Positions 7,814 to 16,297 of a stretch of 64,000 nt of DNA are shown here, one piece after another. Both the position numbers and the translations under genes were made by a program. The stretch covers positions 1 to 64,000 of the forward strand of contig CAJTER010000016.1 of the NCBI GenBank assembly GCA_910575405.1. The letters are read 5' to 3'. Source of the stretch: Clostridia bacterium. GTDB taxonomy: Bacteria > Bacillota > Clostridia > Peptostreptococcales > Anaerovoracaceae. The notes under the pieces were generated by a model. That model was not told the DNA's origin. It made no database searches and was given only the letters and a program-made list of their open reading frames with translations. Each line of letters begins with the position of its first letter. Position 1 is the stretch's first letter.

Positions 7814-8839
7814 TTATTCATATGTCACTGTAACTGTATCGTCTACTACCTGAATCCATGAGTTTCCTACATTCAATTTAAATTCTTCCCCCTGACGGTT
7901 CTTAAAAATGGTGGGAGATTCATAGCTGTCGCGGCTCCAGGTTCCCTCGACTGCCATGCCGCCTGTAAAGAGCATTGCCTCGCCCCCTGCCAGCATGTCG
8001 ATTTCCAGCCGCCCCTTTTCATCCAGCACCCTGGAGCTTACTTTCTGAACCAGAATATTCTTAGTCGTAATTTGCTTTCCAGTTTCCTTATCCGTATAGG
8101 TCTCCCCATTTACAAATTTTTTGTACTTTCCGGTTTTGGCATTATACTTATAGTTGTTTTTGTTGATTCTGTAATCAATATGGATGTCCGCGGCAGGGAT
8201 GCCCTCCGGCCTTTCACCGTTTTTCAAAAACTGGAACTTCCGCACTTCCTGCTTTTCATCCCAGCCTTTTTCCCGAATTAGGTTCCACACGTCTTTGCCT
8301 GTTGTGTACGAATTGTGGGGAGCATATCGATCCGTGGAACGGTAAAAAATGGTCCCATAGGTAAAGGCGCTGATGTAAGGAATCACGTTGCTTTCCAGAT
8401 ACTCCTTTGCCTGCGGACTCCATCCGTGGTGCACAAATACAGCCTTGTATTCCCTTGCCATGTCGATAAAGTAAGGCCTCGCGCTCCTGGAAGGCCCGAT
8501 TTTATCCGGAACCTTACTGTAATAAATGGGCTCTAAGCGGCTGGATCCGCCTTCCACCGGAAACTCGTACACAATGTCCGCCTTTGAGATTCCCGACTGA
8601 GGCCTTGCCAAACCGGAATCATTGTCCGTTGATAAAATAAACGGGCGCGACGGCAGATCTGCATCCACCTCTCCAGTCAGCGGATTCGTTGCTGGCTCTT
8701 TAATCTCCGGCCAATCGCTCATCTGGTTCCCCATCACCATGTAGGCCACGGTTCCGCCTCCAATTCCCACCACGAGAACAAGTAGCACAACCAGCAGGAC
8801 TTTGATGCTATTCCGCTTTTGCTTTTTTTTGTAACGCAT
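7814..8839 (-). CDS. DUF3048 domain protein (YerB-like), membrane-anchored
   Basis: This 341-aa protein has a basic N-terminus and one membrane anchor (about 13-36) with the bulk of the protein outside. The domain contains RPFILSTDND, GISKADIVYEFPVEGGSSRL and the RSARPYFIDMA segment typical of DUF3048/YerB. Function is not known; family members are extracytoplasmic lipoproteins or anchored proteins. There is no lipobox Cys, so anchoring is by an uncleaved helix. It is divergent from the TSCPD gene and ends 14 bases before ylmH. Confidence 0.85.
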   Translation of the reverse strand: MRYKKKQKRNSIKVLLVVLLVLVVGIGGGTVAYMVMGNQMSDWPEIKEPATNPLTGEVDADLPSRPFILSTDNDSGLARPQSGISKADIVYEFPVEGGSSRLEPIYYSKVPDKIGPSRSARPYFIDMAREYKAVFVHHGWSPQAKEYLESNVIPYISAFTYGTIFYRSTDRYAPHNSYTTGKDVWNLIREKGWDEKQEVRKFQFLKNGERPEGIPAADIHIDYRINKNNYKYNAKTGKYKKFVNGETYTDKETGKQITTKNILVQKVSSRVLDEKGRLEIDMLAGGEAMLFTGGMAVEGTWSRDSYESPTIFKNRQGEEFKLNVGNSWIQVVDDTVTVTYE

Positions 8840-8926
8840 TTTATTTCTTATCCTTTCCGTTCTTTTCTTTTTTTGTTATACTATTATTATACCAACAAAA
8901 TTCATTTAGGAAAGGACATATTTAAA

Positions 8927-9202
8927 ATGAAACATACTTATATTCCCCGAGGTGTTTGTTCTACCAAGGTCGACTTTGAACTGGATGGAAATATTGTAAA
9001 AAATGTACACTTCAGCGGCGGCTGCAACGGCAACCTGAAAGCCATTTCCGCTCTGGTGGAAGGCATGCCTGTGGAAGAAGTAACGAAAAAGCTTTCCGGC
9101 ATTACCTGCGGAATGAAATCCACTTCCTGTACCGACCAATTATCGGCAGCCCTGAAGCAGGCAGTAGAAGCATCCAAAAATGGAGCTGACTCGAATCAGT
9201 AA
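8927..9202 (+). CDS. TSCPD domain protein (TIGR03905-like)
   Basis: This small 91-aa protein starts MKHTYIPRGVCSTKVDFELD and contains GGCNGNLKAISALVEGMPVE and a C-terminal CGMKSTSCTDQL, the cysteine pattern of the TSCPD domain found alone or at the end of class II ribonucleotide reductases. The role of the stand-alone form is unknown, probably metal or redox related. The start at 8927 follows AGGAAAGGA; the longer upstream frame has no ribosome site. A terminator overlaps its stop codon. Confidence 0.85.
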   Translation: MKHTYIPRGVCSTKVDFELDGNIVKNVHFSGGCNGNLKAISALVEGMPVEEVTKKLSGITCGMKSTSCTDQLSAALKQAVEASKNGADSNQ

Positions 9203-9229
9203 ATCTGATAGAGCGTCAGCTCTTTTTTT
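9183..9229 (+). terminator. Rho-independent terminator of the TSCPD gene
   Basis: GAGCTGAC (9183-9190) pairs perfectly with GTCAGCTC (9215-9222), with an inner AATCAG/CTGAT stem, followed by seven T. The stem starts inside the last codons of the gene. Confidence 0.85.
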
Positions 9230-9335
9230 ATGCTTTTTATTCATTTTTGATGTTTTTTACCTATCTCCGCCCAGCGCAGTGCCCTGCTGAATCTCATAGC
9301 GGGGGCTCTCTTACTTCCGCCTATATTATCATAAA

Positions 9336-9369
9336 ATTCGATTTATTTCGACATTATTCGACATATAAT
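9336..9369 (+). promoter_or_regulatory. Recombinase promoter with phased TTCGA repeats
   Basis: A TATAAT (9364-9369) lies 28 bases upstream of the recombinase start. Three copies of a TTCGA-based repeat start at 9337, 9347 and 9357, spaced ten bases apart (one DNA turn), the last two reading TTCGACAT. This could be an operator or recombination (res) site bound by the gene product. Confidence 0.5.
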
Positions 9370-9397
9370 AGTGGGAAAAACATTGGAGGTAAGAGTT

Positions 9398-10006
9398 ATG
9401 TCAAAAACATATGGTTACATTCGTGTATCATCCCGCGAACAAAATGAGGAACGGCAGCGTATTGCGCTCCTGGACTGGGGCATTCCGGAAAGGGATTTGT
9501 TCACCGACAAGCAGAGCGGCAAGGACTTTGAACGTCCCGCCTACCGGTGTATGCTGCGTAAGTTAAAGGAAGGCGATCTGGTGGTGGTCAAAAGCATCGA
9601 CCGTCTAGGACGCAATTATGAGGAAATTCTGGATCAATGGCGTATCATTACGAAAAAAATCCACGTGGACATTAAGGTACTGGACATGCCCCTTTTGGAT
9701 ACCCGACAAAATGTAGATCTGACTGGTACGCTGATTGCTGATCTGGTCCTGCAACTCCTTTCCTATGTGGCGCAGACGGAACGGGAGTCCATACGCCAGA
9801 GGCAGGCAGAAGGCATTGCCGCAGCAAGGCAGAGGGGCGTGCGATTTGGGCGGCCATCCATGATCGTGCCGGAGGCATTTGATGAAACATACACACGCTG
9901 GCTTGCCGGTGAAATCACATCTCGTAAAGCCGGGGAGCTTCTGGGGACTTCTCAGACTACATTTTTAAACTGGGTTCGTCGGCACAAGAAAAATCAGGAA
10001 TTTTAG
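9398..10006 (+). CDS. Serine recombinase (resolvase/invertase family)
   Basis: This 202-aa protein has an N-terminal catalytic resolvase domain (YGYIRVSSREQNEERQ, with the nucleophilic Ser in RVSSREQ), the conserved KSIDRLGRNYEEILDQW and a C-terminal helix-turn-helix (about 160-198, SRKAGELLGTSQTTFLNWVR). Length matches small resolvase/invertases, not the large integrases. It cuts and rejoins DNA at short recombination sites. The start at 9398 follows GGAGGT; an earlier in-frame ATG lacks a ribosome site. No transposase partner is adjacent, so it may be a stand-alone invertase or a remnant of a transposon. Confidence 0.9.
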   Translation: MSKTYGYIRVSSREQNEERQRIALLDWGIPERDLFTDKQSGKDFERPAYRCMLRKLKEGDLVVVKSIDRLGRNYEEILDQWRIITKKIHVDIKVLDMPLLDTRQNVDLTGTLIADLVLQLLSYVAQTERESIRQRQAEGIAAARQRGVRFGRPSMIVPEAFDETYTRWLAGEITSRKAGELLGTSQTTFLNWVRRHKKNQEF

Positions 10007-10050
10007 AACTTATTTTTTTGAAAGCGTATCGCTCTTCTATACAAACGAAA

Positions 10051-10095
10051 AAGGAACCGGGAAAATCCTATCAGGAGGACTCTGGTTCCTTTTTG
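10051..10095 (+). terminator. Terminator downstream of the recombinase
   Basis: AAGGAACC (10051-10058) pairs with GGTTCCTT (10084-10091) and is followed by a T run. An inner TCCT/AGGA stem is also possible. Confidence 0.8.
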
Positions 10096-10243
10096 TTATG
10101 TATCCCGTTTTGCCGCTGTCCTTTTTCATTTTCTAACTTGCCCTTTTTGCGGCAATTCATTTCCTACAAATATCCGTATATGTAACTACTGTTTTTTCGT
10201 AAAAACTTTTTATTACGACAGAATTACAAAGGAGGATGTAGTT

Positions 10244-10585
10244 ATGAGCTTATCGAATAATTTTTCAAACAATGTATCGGTTTTACGTGAAATCCGCAAA
10301 TTAACTTTGACGGAGTTTGCAAACGAAATCCAAATCTCCCGTTCTCATCTGCAAAGTGTGCTTCGGTATTCCTGCAATCCAACTCTGGATACGGTTGAGC
10401 AGGTTGCAAAAGGGCTGGATGTGGATCCGCTGACGCTCCTATCGCTCCCAAAGGATATGGAGGATGCCAGTGTTTCTCCTCCCTTTGCGCAAAACTTGCA
10501 GGAAATGAAGCTTCATCTTCGCGCAGTACTTCATATTCTTGAGGAGATGCTTCCGGAAGACTCTGCCTCAGAGGAAAAAGAGTAG
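10244..10585 (+). CDS. Small XRE-family helix-turn-helix protein
   Basis: This 113-aa protein has an N-terminal helix-turn-helix (about residues 12-65: REIRKLTLTEFANEIQISRS, CNPTLDTVEQVAKGLDVDPL) and an acidic C-terminal tail. AAGGAGG precedes the ATG. It lies between the recombinase and a hairpin in a small accessory patch, suggesting a regulator of that element, though this is inference. Target unknown. Confidence 0.85.
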   Translation: MSLSNNFSNNVSVLREIRKLTLTEFANEIQISRSHLQSVLRYSCNPTLDTVEQVAKGLDVDPLTLLSLPKDMEDASVSPPFAQNLQEMKLHLRAVLHILEEMLPEDSASEEKE

Positions 10586-10634
10586 GCTTAAACAACAAAG
10601 GGAGCTATAGACAGAATAAATCCGGGTAACCCGC

Positions 10635-10669
10635 CGAACGAGTCTTAAATATTGTCTGAGACTCGTTCG
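10635..10669. repeat. 11-bp perfect inverted repeat, hairpin without T-tract
   Basis: CGAACGAGTCT (10635-10645) pairs with AGACTCGTTCG (10659-10669) across a 13-base loop. Neither strand has a run of T directly after it, so it is an unconventional terminator for the convergent genes or the end of a mobile element. Confidence 0.6.
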
Positions 10670-10742
10670 TACGTTTCCCCCCCTTTGGCCAAGAGTATAT
10701 GAACAATCGTTTCATATAGTTGCGGTGGCAAATGCCGGCGCA

Positions 10743-11165
10743 CTAACGTTCTTGTTCTGGAATATGTCCACTGAGCTCTGGAACGGACCAGTTCTTCGGT
10801 TCATTGTAGATAAGTTTGCTCAGGTACGGTCTTGCCAGCATAATCAGGATTCCCATGACCGAGAAAGTCATACCTGCAACAGGTGCCCCTATAACTGCAA
10901 ACAGCGGTTTTAGGCCGAGTGTAAAAGGTATGGACAGAAGCGCCATAATTACGGTTACAATAAAACTGCGGGCACTCATTTTGTATGCGCGGCCAAAGAT
11001 GACAAAGCTCAGCAGGATGGCGTTATACCCATATAACCCTAGCATGATACCTCCTTGTCCAATGCCGATGAGGATTGCGAACGCAGTTGCCACCGTTCCA
11101 ATCAGAACTGCCATTATGGCATCGATTCTGGAAGCACAGCAGATGGCAAGGACTTCCGCAGCAGC
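10743..11165 (-). pseudogene. Urea transporter (UT family) C-terminal fragment
   Basis: The frame is open from 11165 and encodes about 140 residues including ASRIDAIMAVLIGTVATAFA and GLYGYNAILLSFVIFGRAYK, then GAPVAGMTF, the second-half signature of bacterial urea channels. Full proteins are about 300-330 residues; the N-terminal half is missing and a TAG precedes the frame with no start or ribosome site. It is therefore a truncated remnant, possibly still translated from an internal ATG at 11114. It lies downstream of the nucleobase cluster, where urea handling would make sense. Confidence 0.6.
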
Positions 11166-11243
11166 CTATTTGAAAGCATTAAAAAAATCTTATGCTTATT
11201 TTACACTCCCCTGCCTCATCTTGCAATACGAACTGCTTATTAT

Positions 11244-11942
11244 TTACCCGATCAAAGGGCACAGCAGGACTGGAAGAAATACTCCGGGAACAAAGTTCAT
11301 GATATCCACTTTGATAGCTCCCATCAGCTTGAAGCCCAGGGCCACGAGTATCACGGAACCTACGCAGGCGATTTCGGATACCACCAGGTCGCTGAAATAA
11401 GGTGCGATAAATTGGGTAAGCATGACGATGGATCCCTCAAGGGCCAGAACCACTACAGAGGCCAGTAGCACTCCTATGCCAACGGAAGCTCCGAGAACGA
11501 TAGCCGAAATACCGTCCATTACTGCTTTTGTAAACAAGAGCGTGTTGTCTCCGGCCAAACCGGCCTGGATGGGACCTACGATGCTCAGGGAGCCGGTACA
11601 AAAAACTAAAGAGGATGCAACAATGCCTCTTCCCAGCTCCCCGGTTTTGCCGCCTGGGCCTGAAAATTTTTTCTCCAGTTTTTCGGCCAGCCGATCCGTT
11701 CTGCCGCCCAGATCCAGGATCAGGCCGATGACGACTCCGATTACAAGTGACAATATTACAATCAGGCTGTTCTTACCGCCAACAGCGCCGTCAATGCCAA
11801 TATAGATTGCGCAAAGGGCAATGCCCTTCATAATATCCTCCACCCAGGCTTCCGAAATTAATTTTCTGGCAATAAGGCCGATAATCCCGCAGCCGATTAT
11901 GCTGCCTACATCTGCCAGTACGCCTAACATTCCTTCTATCAT
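11244..11942 (-). CDS. DUF554 family membrane protein
   Basis: This 232-aa membrane protein has about seven hydrophobic segments. It shows the DUF554 (YdfK/YqgA) pattern: MLGVLADVGSIIGCGIIGLI, the FCTGSLSIVGPIQAGLAGD core and MDGISAIVLGASVGIGVLLA. The role of the family is unknown; a transporter is suspected. It lies 19 bases downstream of the DUF917 gene in the same direction, so it is likely the third gene of the permease-DUF917-DUF554 unit. Confidence 0.85.
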   Translation of the reverse strand: MIEGMLGVLADVGSIIGCGIIGLIARKLISEAWVEDIMKGIALCAIYIGIDGAVGGKNSLIVILSLVIGVVIGLILDLGGRTDRLAEKLEKKFSGPGGKTGELGRGIVASSLVFCTGSLSIVGPIQAGLAGDNTLLFTKAVMDGISAIVLGASVGIGVLLASVVVLALEGSIVMLTQFIAPYFSDLVVSEIACVGSVILVALGFKLMGAIKVDIMNFVPGVFLPVLLCPLIG

Positions 11943-11961
11943 CTGCGTCCCTCCTTACAAG

Positions 11962-13068
11962 TCACTTGCATGGGTTAACCTCATCTCCCGTATAGTTTGC
12001 CGTTTCCAAAACACCCTTCCAACATGTATATCCATCAGGTATATCATACCATCTTCTGTCCGCTTCGATATAAAGGACGGAAACATTCATGCCAATTCCA
12101 GTTTCCGTATTGGAAAGGCCCTTCTGGGTATCTCTGTTCAAAACAATGATTAAGCCGGGAACGGTTGCCATAACTTCATCCTCCCCATTCTTTACGAAGA
12201 GATTTTCATTCTGGAAAAATACCTTGTATTCCTCCCCCGTTCCCTGTTTCCTGATTTTGGTAGTTCCATTATCAAAACCGCCTGCCGCATCCATCTGAAT
12301 ATCGGTGATTTCCCCTCTTACCAGCTCTTTAAAGCCAATGTCCCTGCCTTTGAAATAGCGTTCCAGATTTTCAACTACATCATCCTTTCCACTTGTCCGC
12401 AGGATTTCTCCTGTTTCCACGGCCCTCGTCATCTGGCCTGTTACAGAGCCTCTCATCAGCTGTTCTTTGTCCATGGACCACATGGAAATGCCAATGCCCT
12501 GTCCATAAATCACACATAGCGCTCTGGCAACCTTTTCGCACTGCTGGCTGTCAAAGGCATCCTCCAGCCTTACGACAATGGTATCGCCTGATTCGCTGGC
12601 TAAAATTACAGGGCTTGTAGGAACCTTATGCAAGGGCTGCAGGCTGGTGTTCAGCTCCGGTACTGCTCTGCCCTGGCCGTCTGTATCTACAAGGGGCATT
12701 CCCAGCTTAAAAGCGACATAGATAGGAAGCAGCGTATTTCCGCCGCCCATTTCGCCGGAATAAATATATTTCAGCTCCTTGCCGTCGGCCTTAAGCGCGT
12801 TTCTGGTTCCTTCCGCAACTTTAACGCCTTCCACTTCAAAGAGCTTGCCCTTTGTCGCAGCAGGGGAACCCATTGCCAGTATGGTTGCCGCCACTTCCTT
12901 TTCCTGTATTTCCTCCACATCGATCATAGCAACCTCAGCATTAGGATCTTCTTTAAAAATCAAGTCGATTGTTCCAAGACCCTCCAGCTCGCATCCGCCG
13001 CCACCGGCTCCAAAGAAGGTGGCCCCGTATGTAATGTTTTCCAGTTCGCGTCTTCCAAGTTTTTTCAT
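11962..13068 (-). CDS. DUF917 family protein (hydantoinase-associated type)
   Basis: This 368-aa protein has the DUF917 features GATFFGAGGGGCELEGLGTI near the N-terminus and EMGGGNTLLPIYVA in the middle. DUF917 proteins accompany hydantoinases and nucleobase permeases; one bacterial member is described as an S-methyl thiohydantoin desulfurase, so chemistry on a hydantoin-like ring is plausible but unproven here. The start at 13068 is chosen because GGAGGAATTTAAG lies just upstream and it follows the permease stop by one base; the ATG at 13083 lacks a site. It is coupled to the permease. Confidence 0.8.
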   Translation of the reverse strand: MKKLGRRELENITYGATFFGAGGGGCELEGLGTIDLIFKEDPNAEVAMIDVEEIQEKEVAATILAMGSPAATKGKLFEVEGVKVAEGTRNALKADGKELKYIYSGEMGGGNTLLPIYVAFKLGMPLVDTDGQGRAVPELNTSLQPLHKVPTSPVILASESGDTIVVRLEDAFDSQQCEKVARALCVIYGQGIGISMWSMDKEQLMRGSVTGQMTRAVETGEILRTSGKDDVVENLERYFKGRDIGFKELVRGEITDIQMDAAGGFDNGTTKIRKQGTGEEYKVFFQNENLFVKNGEDEVMATVPGLIIVLNRDTQKGLSNTETGIGMNVSVLYIEADRRWYDIPDGYTCWKGVLETANYTGDEVNPCK

Positions 13069-13069
13069 C

Positions 13070-14350
13070 TTAAATTCCTCCATTGAGATTTCTGGACTGT
13101 GACGGGATGAAGCGTTCTACAATGAGATAGACAATCGCCCCCCACAAAAGTCCCGTATAATCAATTCCGATTATTGCCGCAACAGCTATGCCGATAACCA
13201 TTGCTATAATTCCCGCCCAGTTAAAGCCAGGAACCTTATGCCAGCTTTCAGGCTTTCCCTTTCCTACGATCCAGTAGTCAACCAGCATGATGCCGCCTGT
13301 TGCGGAGAACACGTAGGACAGAAGGCTCAAAAAGGTCTCTATGTGTCTCAGAATTCCGCATGCTGCCAGAACAATTCCCACGATGCCTGCGACGAGTGTC
13401 GCAAGCCTTCTTTTGTTGTCCGGAAGGTTGAAAGTCATGACAACGTCCAGCCCTGCGGAATATGCGTTAAGGGCGTTTGTCGTCCATGTTGCCAGAATCA
13501 GAACAAGAATACCCAGAAACGGCAGACCGACTGTTGCCAGTACGGATGAAATATCATAATCATCTGCCATTTTCGTCATCAGGATGCCCAGAATTAATGT
13601 AAACACTCCTGCGGGAAATATGCCCCAGAATGTACTTTTGATCGTATCTTTTCTGCCTCTCTGAAAGCGTGTAATATCGGAACATGTTACAGCAGCCAGG
13701 GCTGTAAAGCTAAAGGACAGGCCCGTACCCTGAACAATGTTCATCGTGGGAATAATATCCGCATACAGCCGGGAAGCTCCAAAATTTTTGTATGCCATCA
13801 CAGCGCCTAAAACCATGATGATTACCAGGCACGGGATTGCGATTGCATCGAGCTTTTTAAGGGCGTTCATGCCAAATATCGCGCTGAGCAGCATGATAAT
13901 TCCCCATATAATGGAGGATACGACAGCCGAAATATGGATGCCGGTAGCAATACCCATAAGGTTTGAAAACGCTTCACCACACACATTGCAGTTGATTCCA
14001 AACCATCCGATCATGGAAACCGATAAAAGCAGGCTGATGATGATCCGGCTTCCTTTTTCGCCAAAGGTTGAGCAAATAATCACTGCACTGGGGACGCCCA
14101 GATCCGCGCCCTGCATGCCGAGAAACAGGGAAATAAAAATCGTGAGACAGTATCCAAGTACTCCAGCAAGGATCGCATGGCTTACGGGCATGGCTTCTGT
14201 GAGCAAAGCCCCCAGCAGCAGGCTTGGCACACATATGAAGATCCCTGTCTGAACGGCTGCCAGGGAAATCCAGCTCTTTCGATCCTCAGTTTTGACCTTT
14301 TCTAAGGCAAAATCCTCCATCTGCTTTTCTTTTTTCTTTTCTTCGACCAT
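13070..14350 (-). CDS. NCS1/cytosine permease-type transporter
   Basis: This 426-aa protein has about twelve membrane segments and is a member of the nucleobase:cation symporter-1 group, closest in feel to CodB-type cytosine permeases. Segments such as SMIGWFGINCNVCGEAFSNL and TTNALNAYSAGLDVVMTFNL match the conserved substrate-site regions. It imports a nucleobase, hydantoin or related ring; the linked DUF917 gene favours a hydantoin-like compound. AAGGTGAAC precedes the start. First gene of the unit. Confidence 0.85.
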   Translation of the reverse strand: MVEEKKKEKQMEDFALEKVKTEDRKSWISLAAVQTGIFICVPSLLLGALLTEAMPVSHAILAGVLGYCLTIFISLFLGMQGADLGVPSAVIICSTFGEKGSRIIISLLLSVSMIGWFGINCNVCGEAFSNLMGIATGIHISAVVSSIIWGIIMLLSAIFGMNALKKLDAIAIPCLVIIMVLGAVMAYKNFGASRLYADIIPTMNIVQGTGLSFSFTALAAVTCSDITRFQRGRKDTIKSTFWGIFPAGVFTLILGILMTKMADDYDISSVLATVGLPFLGILVLILATWTTNALNAYSAGLDVVMTFNLPDNKRRLATLVAGIVGIVLAACGILRHIETFLSLLSYVFSATGGIMLVDYWIVGKGKPESWHKVPGFNWAGIIAMVIGIAVAAIIGIDYTGLLWGAIVYLIVERFIPSQSRNLNGGI

Positions 14351-14670
14351 TGATGTTCACCTTCCTGCTCGTGTAGTACGGCCCTTTATAAATTGTATGC
14401 TTATAATAAAAAGTATACGTTGTTCCCTTTTGAGCTGCATTATGCCGCCTTACAAAATTTAATGCTGAATTTTTGTACTATTTACAAAATCCTTTCTGCC
14501 ATATATAAAATATACGGATATACAAACAGACCGAATGAATGAAAGGAAAATAAAGTTATATTTTTGCAAAAAATAATCGAAAAAAGATATTTTTTTCTTG
14601 CAAAATGCTTCAAAGTGTAGTATAGTATTAAATGCGTCGGGCGTATGGATAAAAAGTCTGAGGCAGCTAT
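14351..14670. other. Intergenic region between permease and tRNA-Ser
   Basis: About 320 AT-rich bases hold the permease leader and the tRNA-Ser promoter. I looked for a purine-type riboswitch core upstream of the permease and did not see one. Confidence 0.5.
14598..14626 (+). promoter_or_regulatory. Promoter of tRNA-Ser
   Basis: TTGCAA (14598-14603) and TATAGT (14621-14626) are 17 bases apart, about 45 bases before the tRNA. Confidence 0.65.
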
Positions 14671-14758
14671 GGAGGATTGACCGAGTGGCTAAGGAGCTCG
14701 CCTGGAAAGCGAGTAAGGTGTAACAGCCCCGTGGGTTCGAGTCCCATGTCCTCCGCCA
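14671..14758 (+). tRNA. tRNA-Ser (anticodon GGA)
   Basis: An 88-nt class II tRNA with encoded CCA. The acceptor GGAGGAT pairs with GTCCTCC with discriminator G, the anticodon stem CTCGC/GCGAG carries loop CTGGAAA (anticodon GGA), a long variable arm follows, and the T arm contains GGGTTCGAGTCCC. It decodes UCC/UCU. Confidence 0.95.
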
Positions 14759-14762
14759 GTGA

Positions 14763-14790
14763 GAACCGCTGAAATTCAGCGGTTCTTTTT
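14763..14790 (+). terminator. Terminator of tRNA-Ser
   Basis: GAACCGCTGA (14763-14772) pairs with TCAGCGGTTC (14776-14785) around an AAT loop, followed by five T. Confidence 0.9.
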
Positions 14791-14891
14791 CATACAAAAA
14801 ATTCAAAGGGACTCGAACCCGAAAGGGCCGGAGCGTATCGGGCTATACTAAGAATAAGAAATAGCAATATATTCATACAGGGGGTGATTCC

Positions 14892-15325
14892 ATGGCTCCA
14901 TCAATCCCCCAGGAAGTTGTAGCGAGAATTCTAAGAATTATGCAGCAGAGCCTTGTAAAAATTGTACTATATGGTTCTGCAGCAAGGGGAACGGATACGG
15001 AAGAATCCGACGTAGATATTGCTCTGTTGATGGTAGAGCCGCTTGATCGGGACACAGAGGATTTGCTGTTTTTTCTGAAAAAGATGGATTGCCTAAGGAT
15101 TATGCGCACACACCAGTTATTAGCCTTGTGTTTGTTGACGAGGCATATAGAGGCAACCGGCTGTCCCAACAGTTAATAGGAACTGCGCTAAAGTATGCGA
15201 AAGAGCTTTATTATAAAACGGTGTATCTTAAGAGTGAACATCATGGTTTATATGAAAAATATGGGTTTGAGAAGATATGTGAGTTTGAACCAGTTGAACC
15301 TCCTGCGGATCAACTGAGAAAATAA
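14892..15325 (+). pseudogene. Nucleotidyltransferase 5' fragment joined out of frame to GNAT acetyltransferase 3' fragment
   Basis: From ATG 14892 (GGGGGTGATTCC upstream) the sequence encodes about 63 residues of a minimal nucleotidyltransferase, with the KIVLYGSAARGTDTEESDVD motif (GSxxRG...DxD). Near 15080 the similarity switches to a different frame that reads as the C-terminal half of a GNAT N-acetyltransferase: ISLVFVDEAYRGNRLSQQLI (acetyl-CoA loop) and LYEKYGFEKICEF. The nucleotidyltransferase frame then stops at 15176 and the GNAT frame at 15325. Two genes therefore seem to have been fused by a deletion removing the end of one and the start of the other. Neither part is complete. Confidence 0.7.
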
Positions 15326-15579
15326 CCATAATAAACAATTAAGTATTTTGGATTAGAAGTAATATAACAGCTAAAAGCATATACCTATACTTTCTCAAAA
15401 TGAATGGAGTTTACCTGCTGAGGTCAGGGAACATTTTAAAAAGAAAACATGGGACGCTATCATGGAAAAAGGTATGACAGGGGAACGTTAAAAGATCGCA
15501 TTGCCTCATCAAGTGGTTAGACGGCGATAAATAGTCGGTAACTAGCCCAAGCGGTTCGCTTCTCCGTGTAAAAGAAGAA
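15326..15579 (+). other. Remnant region downstream of tRNA-Ser, with a short gene tail
   Basis: No intact gene is seen. A short open frame ending at 15491 (residues include NEWSLPAEVREHFKKKTWDA and ends MEKGMTGER) looks like the tail of a small protein that has lost its front. It is not recognised. The area appears to be eroded accessory DNA. Confidence 0.4.
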
Positions 15580-15620
15580 GAACCCTCGATCGTACTGCAA
15601 TTCGAGGGGTTCGTTCTTTT
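15580..15620 (+). terminator. Terminator-like hairpin
   Basis: GAACCCTCGA (15580-15589) pairs with TCGAGGGGTTC (15602-15612), allowing one bulge, followed by a T-rich run. Confidence 0.7.
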
Positions 15621-15715
15621 TATTTTCATGGACTGTTGCCGCAGCAGCTGTCCATTTGCCTTTTGTAAAGCTTTTGTTCTGCGCAATTCTGACCTGATAT
15701 CCGGCTTCACTCCCT

Positions 15716-16186
15716 TTACTTCATCTCCGTCTTCATTACAGCTGCGCGCTTTTCCGCCAGCGCCTGAAAATCCGTCAGCTCATGGGTGTATCCCGCGTTG
15801 ATATACTTCGAAGCCATCAAAAAGTCAGCTGTGGCGCTGTTAGTGGCCACCGGAATATCGTAGACAACGGCAATGCGAAGCAAAGCCTTGATATCCGGAT
15901 CATGGGGCTGCATTTCCAGGGGATCCCAAAAGAAAATCATCATGTCGATTTCCCCTTCGGCGATTTGCGCGCCAATCTGTTGATCGCCGCCCAAGGGGCC
16001 GCTTTTGTAGGCCTTGACCGGAAGTTCGGTGGCTTCTGCGATGAGCCTTGCCGTGGTCCCTGTGCCGCAAAGGGCGTGAGGAGTCAAAGCTTCTCTATTG
16101 TTTACGCACCAGTCCACCAGCTCAGCCTTCAGGTTATCATGGGCGATCAGAGCAATACGTTTGTTTTCCTTCATCGTTATTTTCAT
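15716..16186 (-). CDS. mgsA: Methylglyoxal synthase
   Basis: This 156-aa protein matches MgsA in length and motifs: IALIAHDNLKAELVDWCVNN at the N-terminus, the GTGTTARLI phosphate loop and GPLGGDQQIGAQI carrying the catalytic Asp. It converts dihydroxyacetone phosphate to methylglyoxal and phosphate, a bypass of glycolysis under phosphate limitation or carbon excess. GGGGGAAG precedes the ATG. It lies downstream of thrC (111-base gap) but the link is probably incidental. Confidence 0.93.
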   Translation of the reverse strand: MKITMKENKRIALIAHDNLKAELVDWCVNNREALTPHALCGTGTTARLIAEATELPVKAYKSGPLGGDQQIGAQIAEGEIDMMIFFWDPLEMQPHDPDIKALLRIAVVYDIPVATNSATADFLMASKYINAGYTHELTDFQALAEKRAAVMKTEMK

Positions 16187-16297
16187 TTTACTTCCCCCCT
16201 TTTATAGATGAAACCGGAAGCCTGTTATGGGTTGATTCAACGCTCCGCCCATATGCTGCTCCCGGTTTTGTGTACATATTCGTGTTCTTTCGCTATC

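Noticed and set aside
14808-14820. GGGACTCGAACCC resembling a tRNA T-arm on the minus strand after tRNA-Ser
   Set aside because: No anticodon arm or acceptor stem around it; at most a remnant of a tRNA 3' end.
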